A stretch of 32,049 nt of DNA from Lachnospiraceae bacterium. Lineage in GTDB: Bacteria > Bacillota > Clostridia > Lachnospirales > Lachnospiraceae. This document shows positions 8,910-17,090 of the stretch, piece by piece. The notes beneath the pieces were generated by a model, which saw nothing but the letters and a program-made list of their open reading frames with translations, was not told the origin of the DNA and ran no database searches. A program made the position numbers and the translations under genes. The stretch covers positions 1 to 32,049 of the forward strand of contig JAUNIR010000020.1 of assembly GCA_030523345.1 (NCBI GenBank). Reading direction: 5' to 3'. Position 1 is the stretch's first letter, and each line of letters begins with the position of its first letter.

Positions 8910-9737
8910 ATGAGTATAGAAAAGAAAATCAGCCATTTTTCAATTAAACAGATATGTGAATCAGGACAATGTTTCAGAATGACAGAACTTGAAGATGGAT
9001 CTGTCGAAGTAATTGCATCTGGAAGATATATTAGAGTCAATCAGAATGATGATAATGTAACATTTTCCTGCGATGAAGAAGAGTATGAAACATTCTTTAA
9101 ATCTTATTTTGACATAGATTCAAATACAGATTATGACAAAATAATAAGTTCTATAGACAAAGATGATTTGTATCTTACTAATGCTGCAAAGTATGGTGAT
9201 GGTATAAGAATTCTGAACCAGGACTTATGGGAAATGATAATATCTTTTATCATTTCACAAAGAAATAATATAAAGAGAATACGAGGCTGTATTAAAAGAC
9301 TGTGTGAAAAATTTGGTGAGAAACACATTATAACATTTAATAATGGCGAGATAGTCACTTATTATGATTTTCCAACAGTTGAAGCACTGGCAAATGCAAG
9401 TATAGAGGATATAAAGGCATTAGGTGTTGGATATAGAGACGTATATATTAAGCGTGCAGCAGAAAGTGTACTAAGAGGAGACATTAATTTAGAAGCTATT
9501 AAATGTATGTCTTATGAAGAAGCAAAAGAAGAAATACTTAAGCTGTATGGTGCAGGTAATAAAGTGGCAGACTGTATTTGTCTATTTGCATTGCATCTAA
9601 CTGATGCTTTTCCAATGGATACACATATAATATCTATTGTAAATAATGAGTATAATGGCAATTTCCCTTTTGAAAAATATAGAGGGTATGCAGGAATTCT
9701 TCAACAGTACATGTTTTTCTATGATTTGAAATTGTAA
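8910..9737 (+). CDS. ogg: OGG1-type 8-oxoguanine DNA glycosylase/AP lyase
   Basis: Removes 8-oxoguanine from DNA and cuts at the abasic site. It has 275 residues with the OGG N-terminal domain (GQCFRM, 19-24) and an HhH-GPD domain. ISFIISQRNNIKRIRG (111-126) parallels the human OGG1 segment with the asparagine-rich lesion contact, YGAGNKVADC holds the Schiff-base lysine (Lys218), and FPMDTHI holds the catalytic aspartate (Asp237). It is the archaeal/eukaryotic-like OGG1 family also found in clostridia, not MutM. It starts 20 bases after the beta-helix gene with no clear Shine-Dalgarno, and no other in-frame start is nearby; expression may be low or coupled to the gene upstream. Confidence 0.92.
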   Translation: MSIEKKISHFSIKQICESGQCFRMTELEDGSVEVIASGRYIRVNQNDDNVTFSCDEEEYETFFKSYFDIDSNTDYDKIISSIDKDDLYLTNAAKYGDGIRILNQDLWEMIISFIISQRNNIKRIRGCIKRLCEKFGEKHIITFNNGEIVTYYDFPTVEALANASIEDIKALGVGYRDVYIKRAAESVLRGDINLEAIKCMSYEEAKEEILKLYGAGNKVADCICLFALHLTDAFPMDTHIISIVNNEYNGNFPFEKYRGYAGILQQYMFFYDLKL

Positions 9738-9765
9738 TGTTAATACATATAAAAAGGAGATGACA

Positions 9766-10950
9766 ATGGATAATTTTTTCTTTCACACACCAACAAAAGT
9801 ATATTTTGGAAAAGATGAAGAACTTAAAGTTGGTAAGCTTATCAAAGAATATGATGCAAAAAAAGTTCTTATTCACTATGGTGGAGGTTCAGCTGAAAAG
9901 AGTGGACTTTTAGCCAAGGTAAGAAAATGCCTTGATGAGGAAGGTATTTCATATGTAGAACTTGGTGGCGTTAGACCAAATCCAGAGTTATCACTTGTTA
10001 GAAAAGGAATAGAACTTTGCAAAAATGAGGGTGTTGATTTCATTCTTGCAGTAGGTGGTGGTTCAGTTCTTGATTCTACAAAGGATATTGCAAATGGTGT
10101 AGCAAATCCTGATGTAGATGTATGGGAATTTTCACTTGGAACAAAGCAACCTGCTAAGACTCTCAATAAAGGTGTAATTCTTACATTGGCAGCAGCTGGC
10201 TCAGAAATGTCAAATTCATGCGTTATTACAGATCTCGATAATAACGATAAGCGTGGATATGGTTCACAGATGAATAGAATGGATTTTGCAATTATGAATC
10301 CAGAACTTACTTATACTGTAAGTAAATATCAGACAGCATGTGGAGCAGTTGATATAGCAATGCATACGATGGAAAGATATTTCTGTCTTGGTGAGGATAC
10401 ATATCTTACAGATGCAATAGCAGAAGCAGTAATGAAGACAACTATTAAAGCAGGTATGGATTCTTACAATAATCCTGAAGATTACACAGCAAGAGCAAAT
10501 ATGATGTGGGCTTCATCGCTTGCACACAATGGGCTTACACAGTGTGGAAGATCATTCCTTCTTACGGTTCATCAGTTTGAACATGAGGTATCAGGAATGT
10601 ATCCAGAAGTAGCACATGGCGCTGGTCTTGCAGCATTATGGTGCAGCTGGGCAAGATATGTATACAAAGCTTCGCCTGAAAGGTTTAACCAGTGGGCAAA
10701 AAATGTTTGGAATGTAGATACTGATTTTGAACATCCTGAGGTATCTATAAACAAGGCAATTGATATGCAGGAGGAATACTATAAGAAACTTGGTATGCCA
10801 ACAAGTCTTAAGGAACTTAACGTTAAGGAAGAAGATCTTCCAGAGCTTGCACTTAAGTGCTCAAGAAATAGGACTCGTACACTTCCTGGATATATGCCAT
10901 TATCGTACGATGAAATGTTAGATATATACAAAATGGCTTACAATGCATAA
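9766..10950 (+). CDS. Iron-dependent alcohol dehydrogenase (butanol dehydrogenase / YqhD-like)
   Basis: Cytosolic NAD(P)H-dependent reductase of aldehydes to alcohols, probably for fermentation redox balance or aldehyde removal. The ATG at 9766 is preferred to that at 9760, because AAGGAG directly abuts the earlier ATG but lies six bases before the later one; this gives 394 residues beginning MDNFFFHTPT. Dinucleotide motif VGGGSVLDSTK is at 96-106. Likely iron ligands are Asp196 and His200 (AVDIAMHTMERYF), His273 (FEHEVSG) and His284 (AHGAGL). Stand-alone gene; its promoter may lie within ogg. Confidence 0.93.
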   Translation: MDNFFFHTPTKVYFGKDEELKVGKLIKEYDAKKVLIHYGGGSAEKSGLLAKVRKCLDEEGISYVELGGVRPNPELSLVRKGIELCKNEGVDFILAVGGGSVLDSTKDIANGVANPDVDVWEFSLGTKQPAKTLNKGVILTLAAAGSEMSNSCVITDLDNNDKRGYGSQMNRMDFAIMNPELTYTVSKYQTACGAVDIAMHTMERYFCLGEDTYLTDAIAEAVMKTTIKAGMDSYNNPEDYTARANMMWASSLAHNGLTQCGRSFLLTVHQFEHEVSGMYPEVAHGAGLAALWCSWARYVYKASPERFNQWAKNVWNVDTDFEHPEVSINKAIDMQEEYYKKLGMPTSLKELNVKEEDLPELALKCSRNRTRTLPGYMPLSYDEMLDIYKMAYNA

Positions 10951-10989
10951 ATAGTTAGGAAGAGTTATAGTATGTTGGCTTGCGCTTAG

Positions 10990-11018
10990 TTTACTTTAGC
11001 GTGCTAATATGTTAAAAT
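10990..11018 (+). promoter_or_regulatory. Promoter of the ABC importer operon
   Basis: TTTACT (10990-10995), 17-base spacer, TAAAAT (11013-11018) with an extended TG at 11010-11011. It leaves a leader of about 45 bases, rich in A/T, ending with GGAGG before the start of the binding protein. Confidence 0.65.
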
Positions 11019-11070
11019 CTCTCGAATAACTAAATATATATTTTATATTATATATTATGGAGGATATATT

Positions 11071-11859
11071 ATGAAAAAGACAGTAGCATTAATATTGGCA
11101 TTAACAATGGGACTTTCACTTACAGCATGTGGTGGAAAAAAGACAGCAGAAAAGGCACCAGCAGACATGGTATATGCTGTAGAAGCTGGATCAGCTGGAG
11201 AAGAAGCTGCACAGGACAACGGTTTTAAGATGAATTCAGTTGCTTCACAGGCAGATGCTTTAATGGAAGTAGCATCAGGAACATCAGATGCAGCAATTAT
11301 TGACCTTCTTATGGCAGGTGCAATGATTGGTGAAGGAACAAGTTATCCAAATCTTACACATACAGATGAGCTTACATCAGAGATGTACGGTGTTGGATGT
11401 CGTAAAGGTTCTGACCTTGCGGCTTATATCAATGATGTTTTTGCTGAGACATACGCAGACGGAACTATGAGTAAAATTGCAACTGAGTATGGCGTTCAGG
11501 ATTCACTTGTTGAGCAGAAATCAAATGGAGATTTTGCAGAAGGTGAAGATATCGCATACATTAAGGGTAAGGGATCTTTAGTAGTTGGTATTACTGACTT
11601 TGCTCCTATGGATTACAAGGATGACAATGGAAATTGGATTGGATTTGATGCTGATATGGCTAAGATTGTAGCTGATAAGTTAGGTGTTCAGTGTCAGTTT
11701 GTTGAAATTGACTGGGACAACAAGATTATGGAGCTTGATTCAAAGAATATCGACGTTGTATGGAATGGTATGACACTTACACCAGAAGTTACAGGTTCAA
11801 TGGAATGTTCAGTTGCTTATTGTAACAATGCGCAGGTTATAGTAGTTCCTGCAAAGTAA
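11071..11859 (+). CDS. Circularly permuted family-3 ABC solute-binding lipoprotein
   Basis: Membrane-anchored binding component of the amino-acid-type importer encoded next. Residues 1-20 are a lipoprotein signal with lipobox LTAC (Cys20). In normal family-3 proteins the lobe-1 half comes first. Here the order is reversed: residues about 33-147 are the usual second half (VYAVEAGSAGEEA, ASGTSDAAIID, YGVGCRKGSDLAAYIND, ADGTMSKIATEYG), and about 166-260 are the usual first half (GSLVVGITDFAPMDYKDD, IGFDADMAKIVADKLG, IDVVWNGMTLTPE, AYCNNAQVIVV). A 20-residue linker joins them. Both halves are complete, so the fold could close normally. The arginine that usually follows TPE and grips the ligand carboxylate is Val240; lobe-2 Asp78 is kept. 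The ligand is therefore uncertain. GGAGG precedes ATG. Confidence 0.93.
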   Translation: MKKTVALILALTMGLSLTACGGKKTAEKAPADMVYAVEAGSAGEEAAQDNGFKMNSVASQADALMEVASGTSDAAIIDLLMAGAMIGEGTSYPNLTHTDELTSEMYGVGCRKGSDLAAYINDVFAETYADGTMSKIATEYGVQDSLVEQKSNGDFAEGEDIAYIKGKGSLVVGITDFAPMDYKDDNGNWIGFDADMAKIVADKLGVQCQFVEIDWDNKIMELDSKNIDVVWNGMTLTPEVTGSMECSVAYCNNAQVIVVPAK

Positions 11860-11883
11860 TAGAATCTTCTCAGGAGATTAAAA

Positions 11884-12540
11884 ATGATTTTATCAGTAAC
11901 AGTTCAGCTTTTAAGCGGATTACTTACAACATTTAAAATATTTGCACTTACGCTGGTATTTGCCCTTCCTTTAGGGCTTATACTAGCGTTTGGCTGTATG
12001 AGCAAATTAAAATTATTAAGAAGTGTTCTTCAAATCTTTATCTGGATTATCAGAGGAACACCATTAATGTTACAGCTCATAATAATTTTTTATGGTCCAG
12101 GATTATGGTTATCTCATAATATATGGGCAGGAAATGAGAATGGAAGAATAGCAGCTACAGTAGTTGCTTTTGCAATTAACTATGCATGTTACTTCTCAGT
12201 AATATTCAGAGGTGGTATTGAGGGTGTGCCAGTTGGTCAGACTGAAGCAGGCTTAGTACTCGGTATGACGAAGTTACAAATATTCTTTAAAATCACCCTT
12301 CTTCAGATGATTAAAAGAATAATTCCACCTATGAGTAATGAAATAATTACTCTTGTAAAGGATACTTCTCTTGCAAGAATTATTGCAGCATATGAGCTTA
12401 CTTTTGCAGGTTATTCATTTATGAAATCAGATGGTATCACATGGCCGCTATTTTATACAGGCGTGTTCTATCTTTTATTTGTAGGTATACTTACTCTTCT
12501 TTTTAACTATATTGAAAAGAAACTTTCATATTTTAGATAA
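11884..12540 (+). CDS. Amino-acid-type ABC transporter permease
   Basis: Membrane-spanning subunit of a HisM/GlnP-family importer, 218 residues with about five transmembrane helices. The family motif RGTPLMLQLIIIFYG (about 58-72) and the ATPase-docking EAA loop (EAGLVLGMTKLQIFFKITLL, about 120-139) are clear, followed by NEIITLVKDTSLA. Only one permease is present, so it should act as a homodimer. AGGAG precedes ATG; it lies 24 bases after the binding protein and 18 before the ATPase. Confidence 0.95.
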   Translation: MILSVTVQLLSGLLTTFKIFALTLVFALPLGLILAFGCMSKLKLLRSVLQIFIWIIRGTPLMLQLIIIFYGPGLWLSHNIWAGNENGRIAATVVAFAINYACYFSVIFRGGIEGVPVGQTEAGLVLGMTKLQIFFKITLLQMIKRIIPPMSNEIITLVKDTSLARIIAAYELTFAGYSFMKSDGITWPLFYTGVFYLLFVGILTLLFNYIEKKLSYFR

Positions 12541-12558
12541 AATTATAAGGTTGGAAAA

Positions 12559-13344
12559 ATGGCTATATTAGAAGTAAAAAACATAGAAAAGAAATTTCAT
12601 AATACACCTGTTTTAAAAGACATCAGTTTCTCACTAGAAGAAGGAAATGCTCTTGCAATAATTGGATCATCAGGTTCTGGTAAAACAACTCTATTAAGAT
12701 GTCTTAACTTTTTGGAAACTCCAAATTCGGGAAAGATAATTGTTAAGGATGATATTTTATTTGATTCGTCAAATAAAAATAAGGTATCAGAAAGTGAGTT
12801 AAGAAACAGAAGACTTCATTTTGGAATGGTATTCCAAAGCTTTAATCTTTTTCCACAGTATACTGCACTAGAGAACGTAATGCTGGCGGAGGAACTTATT
12901 GCAAAAGAGAATCCGGATTATAAGAATAATAAAGCAGAAATAACCAATCAGATTAGAAAGCATGCAGAAGAGCTTCTTACAATGATGGGGCTTTCTGAGA
13001 GAATAAATCACTATCCACATCAGTTGTCAGGTGGGCAGCAGCAAAGAGTTGCCATAGCAAGAGCGCTTGCACTTAAGCCAGACATTTTGTGTTTTGATGA
13101 ACCTACATCAGCTCTAGACCCTGAATTAACAGGAGAAGTATTAAAGGTAATAAGATCATTAGCAGAACAAAACACTACTATGATAATAGTCACTCATGAA
13201 ATGGCATTTGCAAGAGATGTTGCAGATAAAGTCATTTTTATGGATGATGGTGTAATTGTAGAACAGGGCACTCCTGATGAGGTAATTAATAATCCTAAAG
13301 AAGAGAGAACAAAACAGTTCCTCATGAGATATGCAGAGGGATAA
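12559..13344 (+). CDS. Amino-acid-type ABC transporter ATP-binding protein (GlnQ/HisP family)
   Basis: Cytosolic ATPase that drives the importer. It has 261 residues with Walker [10 protein letters not shown] (36-44), Q-loop [12 protein letters not shown], signature [16 protein letters not shown], Walker [13 protein letters not shown] and H-loop VTHEM. It has a modest insertion (about 72-90) and ends 2 bases before the next start codon, so the CmpB-like gene is probably co-transcribed. Confidence 0.97.
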   Translation: MAILEVKNIEKKFHNTPVLKDISFSLEEGNALAIIGSSGSGKTTLLRCLNFLETPNSGKIIVKDDILFDSSNKNKVSESELRNRRLHFGMVFQSFNLFPQYTALENVMLAEELIAKENPDYKNNKAEITNQIRKHAEELLTMMGLSERINHYPHQLSGGQQQRVAIARALALKPDILCFDEPTSALDPELTGEVLKVIRSLAEQNTTMIIVTHEMAFARDVADKVIFMDDGVIVEQGTPDEVINNPKEERTKQFLMRYAEG

Positions 13345-13346
13345 AT

Positions 13347-14228
13347 ATGTATAGTTACGATACATGGCAATGGTTTATGTTTTTTTATATATATTGCCTA
13401 ATCGGATGGATATGGGAAACAGCATATGTATCAGCTAAGAGCGGACGATTCGAAAACAGAGGTTTTATGAATGGTCCGTTTTTGCCAATCTATGGGTCGG
13501 GTGCGATAGTAATTTTATTTACAACTCTTCCGGCAAGAGATTATCCAATAATGGTGTTTTTTCTTGGAATGATATCTGCGACTATTCTTGAACTAATAAC
13601 AGGAATAGTTATGGAAAGACTGTTTCATGTAAGGTACTGGGATTATTCGTATAGAAAAATTCAGTATAAAGGGTATATATGCCTTGTATCTTCATTAGCG
13701 TGGGGTGTATTTTCATGCTTTATGGTATATGGATTTCATAAGCCTATTGAAAAGGTCGTTCTGTCTATTCCACATCAAATTGGTGATGTTATTACAATGG
13801 CTCTTACAGTTATCAATACTGCAGACTTTGCAACAAGCTTTAAGACTGCTCTCGAACTTAAGAATATGCTTATATCGGCAGAAGATATCAAAAAGCAAAT
13901 TGCTAAACTTGAAAGAAGGGCTGAAATCATGGAAGTATTTGCTGCAGATTCTGCTGAGAAGGCTAAGGAAGATCTTAGAGAACATATTTCGGATATTGCC
14001 GATAAAATACTTGAGTCAAAAGAAGAAGCTCAGGCTGAACTTTTAAGAATTAAGGCGGAACGAGATGAGATGATTGCTAGTCTTAAAAATAGGCTTTCGG
14101 AAAACAAAGCAGTATCTTCGTTGCTTAAAAGAAATCCGTATACTGTATCAACAAGGCATGCAGCAGCACTTTCGTCGTATAGAAAGCAATTTATTGATAC
14201 GGTGAAGGAAAAGGTAGGACATAAATAA
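13347..14228 (+). CDS. CmpB-like integral membrane protein with C-terminal coiled coil
   Basis: Belongs to the family called putative ABC transporter permease (ABC_trans_CmpB), whose function is not known. Of 293 residues, the first ~165 hold about four to five hydrophobic helices, with the family signature RGFMNGPFLPIYGSG (about 38-52). Residues ~175-260 are a highly charged coiled coil (KKQIAKLERRAEIMEV, EEAQAELLRIKAERDEM), and the tail is basic. AGAGGG precedes ATG. Location directly after the ABC ATPase suggests shared expression, but the ABC genes already make a full importer, so a transport role should not be assumed. Confidence 0.82.
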   Translation: MYSYDTWQWFMFFYIYCLIGWIWETAYVSAKSGRFENRGFMNGPFLPIYGSGAIVILFTTLPARDYPIMVFFLGMISATILELITGIVMERLFHVRYWDYSYRKIQYKGYICLVSSLAWGVFSCFMVYGFHKPIEKVVLSIPHQIGDVITMALTVINTADFATSFKTALELKNMLISAEDIKKQIAKLERRAEIMEVFAADSAEKAKEDLREHISDIADKILESKEEAQAELLRIKAERDEMIASLKNRLSENKAVSSLLKRNPYTVSTRHAAALSSYRKQFIDTVKEKVGHK

Positions 14229-14232
14229 AAAT

Positions 14233-14400
14233 ATGAATAAAGAAGCAATAATAAAACCACTAATTATCCTTTTAATAGTCATAATTGGAAGTACAATATT
14301 GATAAGATCCTTTAGTGGAGGTCAGACATTATCGGAATACGCTATAGAAAATAATATTCCAGCCCATGCAGATAATGCTGAGGATGGTGAAAATAAGTAG
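14233..14400 (+). CDS. Small single-pass membrane protein, 55 residues
   Basis: Open frame from ATG at 14233 to TAG at 14398-14400, four bases after the CmpB-like stop. Translation begins MNKEAIIKPLIILLIVIIGS: a short charged N-terminus, one transmembrane helix (about 7-22), then SFSGGQTLSEYAIENNIPAHADN and an acidic end. No clear Shine-Dalgarno; expression would need coupling to the gene upstream. Not recognised. The hydrophobic then polar pattern and the filling of an otherwise empty gap support it, but it could still be chance. Confidence 0.5.
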   Translation: MNKEAIIKPLIILLIVIIGSTILIRSFSGGQTLSEYAIENNIPAHADNAEDGENK

Positions 14401-14417
14401 CAACTTTGCAAAAAAAG

Positions 14418-14443
14418 TGTTAAAATTGTACTTAAATTAGTAC
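14418..14443 (+). promoter_or_regulatory. Candidate ispE promoter with an overlapping inverted repeat
   Basis: Extended -10 TG-T-TAAAAT (14418-14426) without a good -35. A short inverted repeat GTACT-TAAATT-AGTAC (14428-14443) covers the predicted start of transcription and could be an operator or a small RNA stem. Confidence 0.4.
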
Positions 14444-14476
14444 AATGTGGACGGAGTGCCTTTATATAAGTTAATT

Positions 14477-15337
14477 ATGGTTCTTAAATATAAAGCATAT
14501 GCAAAAGTAAATATTGGGTTAGATGTATTGAGAAGAAGAGAAGACGGGTATCATGATGTAAAAATGGTAATGCAGACTGTAAATCTCTTTGACGAACTGA
14601 CAATGGAAGATATGTCTTCAAATGGAATTATTATATCTACTAACGATGATTTTATTCCTACAAATGAAGATAATCTTATATATAAGGCAGCTAAGCTTTT
14701 AATGGACGAATTCCATATCGAAAAAGGTGTAAAAATAGATCTTGTAAAAAACATTCCAGTGGCAGCAGGAATGGCTGGTGGAAGTACAGACGCAGCAGCT
14801 ACGATGATTGGGATTAATGAACTTTTCAGTTTAGGTCTTTCAAAGGAGGATCTTATGAAAAGGGCTGTAAAAATTGGAGCGGATGTTCCATATTGTGTTA
14901 TGGGAGGTACTGCTCTTTCAGAAGGAATTGGAGAAGTACTCACTCCAATAAAAGGAATGCCACAGTGCCTTATTTTAATAGCAAAACCGGAAATAAATGT
15001 TTCTACTAAATTCGTATATGAAAATCTTCATGCCAACGAATTAAAGAATCATCCAGATATAGATGGACTTGTTGATTTTATTAAGAACTCAGATCTTGCA
15101 GGTATTGCTTCAAAAATGGAAAATGTTTTAGAGACAGTTACTGCTAAAGAGTATCCAATTATTGAGGATATAAAAAAATACATGAAAGAAAATGGAGCTC
15201 TTAATTCTATTATGAGTGGGTCAGGCCCTACTGTTTTTGGCTTATTTGATGACAAAGAAATAGCAGAAAAAGCATATAAAGGGCTTGTAGAAAAAAATAT
15301 AACACGCCAGGTATTCCTGACAGATCTATTTCTATAG
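14477..15337 (+). CDS. ispE: 4-diphosphocytidyl-2-C-methyl-D-erythritol kinase
   Basis: GHMP-family kinase of the MEP isoprenoid pathway; phosphorylates CDP-methylerythritol. The ATG at 14477 gives 286 residues beginning MVLKYKAYAKVNIGLDVL, which fits the family; an upstream GTG at 14447 would add ten unfamiliar residues. Motifs: AYAKVNIGLDVLRRREDGYHDVKM at the start, ATP loop IPVAAGMAGGSTDAAATM (near 92-109) and C-terminal MSGSGPTVFGLF. The Shine-Dalgarno is weak for either start (GGAG is about 20 bases before 14477). It is followed 10 bases later by a GntR regulator. Confidence 0.95.
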   Translation: MVLKYKAYAKVNIGLDVLRRREDGYHDVKMVMQTVNLFDELTMEDMSSNGIIISTNDDFIPTNEDNLIYKAAKLLMDEFHIEKGVKIDLVKNIPVAAGMAGGSTDAAATMIGINELFSLGLSKEDLMKRAVKIGADVPYCVMGGTALSEGIGEVLTPIKGMPQCLILIAKPEINVSTKFVYENLHANELKNHPDIDGLVDFIKNSDLAGIASKMENVLETVTAKEYPIIEDIKKYMKENGALNSIMSGSGPTVFGLFDDKEIAEKAYKGLVEKNITRQVFLTDLFL

Positions 15338-15347
15338 AGGGATAAAG

Positions 15348-16022
15348 ATGGGAGATAATAGCTTAAAACTTCAAACAGAAGAGTTTCTTCCTCTAAGAGA
15401 TGAGGTATTTAATACCTTGAGAGAAAGAATATTAAAAGGGTCACTTAAGCCAGGCGAAAGACTTATGGAAATACATCTCGCGGATCAGTTGGGTGTATCC
15501 AGAACGCCGATTCGTGAAGCCATAAGAATGTTAGAACTTGAGGGACTTGTGAAAATGGTTCCTAGAAGAGGCGCACAGGTTGCAAAAATTTCAAGGGAAG
15601 ATTTGCAGGATGTGCTAGAAGTGAGAAAAGCATTAGATACACTTGCTGTAAAGCTTGCGTGTGAGAGAATAACAGAAGAAGAAATAAGAAAATTAATAGA
15701 AGCAGAAGAGGAATTTGAAAAGACTCTTAAATCTGATGACACAACAGAAATAGCTGAAGCTGATGTAGCATTTCATGATGTAATTCAGGCGGCTTCAAAA
15801 AATAAAAGACTTAAATCTATGATTAGTAATCTTGCAGAAAGAATTTACAGATATAGATTTGAATATATCAAGCAGCAGTCTGATGGGGGAAAGACACTGG
15901 TTGAAGAGCACAGGGAAATAATCAGGTGCATAGAAAAAGGAGATGTGGAAGCGGCAATTAAAGCAATTGAACTTCACATTGATAATCAGGAAAAGAGTAT
16001 AGCAATGCAGCTTGAAATGTAA
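15348..16022 (+). CDS. GntR-family transcriptional regulator, FadR subgroup (FCD domain)
   Basis: DNA-binding regulator that answers to a small carboxylate-like ligand. It has 224 residues. The winged helix (about 13-78) carries LKPGERLMEIHLADQLGVS and RTPIREAIRMLELEGLV; the helical FCD domain (about 85-215) shows the metal-site pattern with an Asp and His in ADVAFHDVI, His in EEHREI and His in ELHIDNQ. AGAGGG precedes ATG. No obvious metabolic target lies beside it; the pairing with ispE may be only co-transcription. Confidence 0.92.
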   Translation: MGDNSLKLQTEEFLPLRDEVFNTLRERILKGSLKPGERLMEIHLADQLGVSRTPIREAIRMLELEGLVKMVPRRGAQVAKISREDLQDVLEVRKALDTLAVKLACERITEEEIRKLIEAEEEFEKTLKSDDTTEIAEADVAFHDVIQAASKNKRLKSMISNLAERIYRYRFEYIKQQSDGGKTLVEEHREIIRCIEKGDVEAAIKAIELHIDNQEKSIAMQLEM

Positions 16023-16051
16023 GGTGTATTACAGTTAATAAGGAGGATTTT

Positions 16052-17089
16052 ATGAAGAGATTATTATGTTTATTATTAAGTATTTCGCTCATAGTAGGAT
16101 TTAGCGTACCTTCTTTTGCAACAGATACTATTACTATTGTTGATAGTGATGAAAAATCTGATGAAAAAGAAGAAAAGGATGAAACAGATACAGAAAAGAA
16201 GGAAGCTTCAACAATTGAAGTAAAACAAACAACTACATTTGTGGCACTTGGAGCTGATTTAAATGCCAGTCAAAGAGCAACAGTTCTTTCTCTTATGGGT
16301 CTTACAGAGGAGAAACTTGCAAATTGTAATGTTGTATATGTTACGAATGCAGAAGAGCATAGTTATCTTGATGCATATGTAAGTGCAGACCGTATTGGAC
16401 ATAATTCATTGTCATCAGTTCTTGTCCGTCCTGCATCAACAGGCCATGGAGTTACTGTAAAGACTCAGAATATCAATTATTGTACAGAGGCAATGTATCA
16501 GAATGCACTCATTACAGCAGGTGTAACAGATGCTGAAGTATTGGTTGTAGGTCCATCACCTATTTCTGGAACAGCAGGTCTTATAGGAGCACTTAAGGCA
16601 TATTCTGAAATGTCAGGAGAACCTGTAGATAAAAAAGCACTTGATACAGCTTTGGATGAACTTGTAACAACTGGTGATGTAAAGGATGCTTTAGGCGATG
16701 ATGAGAAAGCATCAGAGCTTATTTCATATATTAAGGCACAAATAGCAGCTAATGATCTTAACACAAAAGAAGAAATAGAAGCTGCTGTTCGTAAGGGTAA
16801 TAAGGAACTTAATGCAAATCTTACAGAAGAGCAGATTAAGCAGATTGTAGAAGTAATGGTTAAAATCAAGGCTATGGGAATTGATTTTGACGTATTAGCG
16901 GAACAGGCTGATAAGCTTTATGCTAAATATGGTGATCAGATCAAAGCAGGAACATTTAATATAGAGGATGTTGACTGGAATGATTTAGGTATTGGAAAGG
17001 TAATATCAAACGCCGTTGGTAATTTCTTTAATGGTGTAGGAACAAGCGTTAAATCATTTTTCGGTGGATTCTTTGGTAAGAAGAAATAA
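16052..17089 (+). CDS. Secreted DUF1002 family protein
   Basis: 345 residues of unknown function. Signal peptide 1-24 (MKRLLCLLLSISLIVGFSVPSFA), then a very acidic Glu/Asp/Lys linker (about 30-55), and the DUF1002 body beginning VALGADLNASQRATVLSLMG and including YVTNAEEHSYLD and the Gly-rich VGPSPISGTAGLIGALKAY. The C-terminus is hydrophobic-aromatic (FFNGVGTSVKSFFGGFFGKKK), possibly membrane-associated or wall-associated. Start fixed by AAGGAGG eight bases upstream. Confidence 0.88.
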   Translation: MKRLLCLLLSISLIVGFSVPSFATDTITIVDSDEKSDEKEEKDETDTEKKEASTIEVKQTTTFVALGADLNASQRATVLSLMGLTEEKLANCNVVYVTNAEEHSYLDAYVSADRIGHNSLSSVLVRPASTGHGVTVKTQNINYCTEAMYQNALITAGVTDAEVLVVGPSPISGTAGLIGALKAYSEMSGEPVDKKALDTALDELVTTGDVKDALGDDEKASELISYIKAQIAANDLNTKEEIEAAVRKGNKELNANLTEEQIKQIVEVMVKIKAMGIDFDVLAEQADKLYAKYGDQIKAGTFNIEDVDWNDLGIGKVISNAVGNFFNGVGTSVKSFFGGFFGKKK

Positions 17090-17090
17090 A

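Noticed and set aside
10978-11004. Hairpin GCGCT...AGCGT between the alcohol dehydrogenase and the binding protein, seen as a terminator
   Set aside because: Only about five pairs and no T run follows; a promoter explanation fits the region better.
11071-11859. Binding protein as a pseudogene or frameshifted remnant
   Set aside because: The reading frame is intact, all segments of both lobes are present once, and lipobox, ribosome-binding site and cognate transporter genes are complete.
13998-14005. GCCGATAA, an exact sigma-28 -10 sequence
   Set aside because: It lies inside the CmpB-like coding region and no TAAA-like -35 is found at the right distance.
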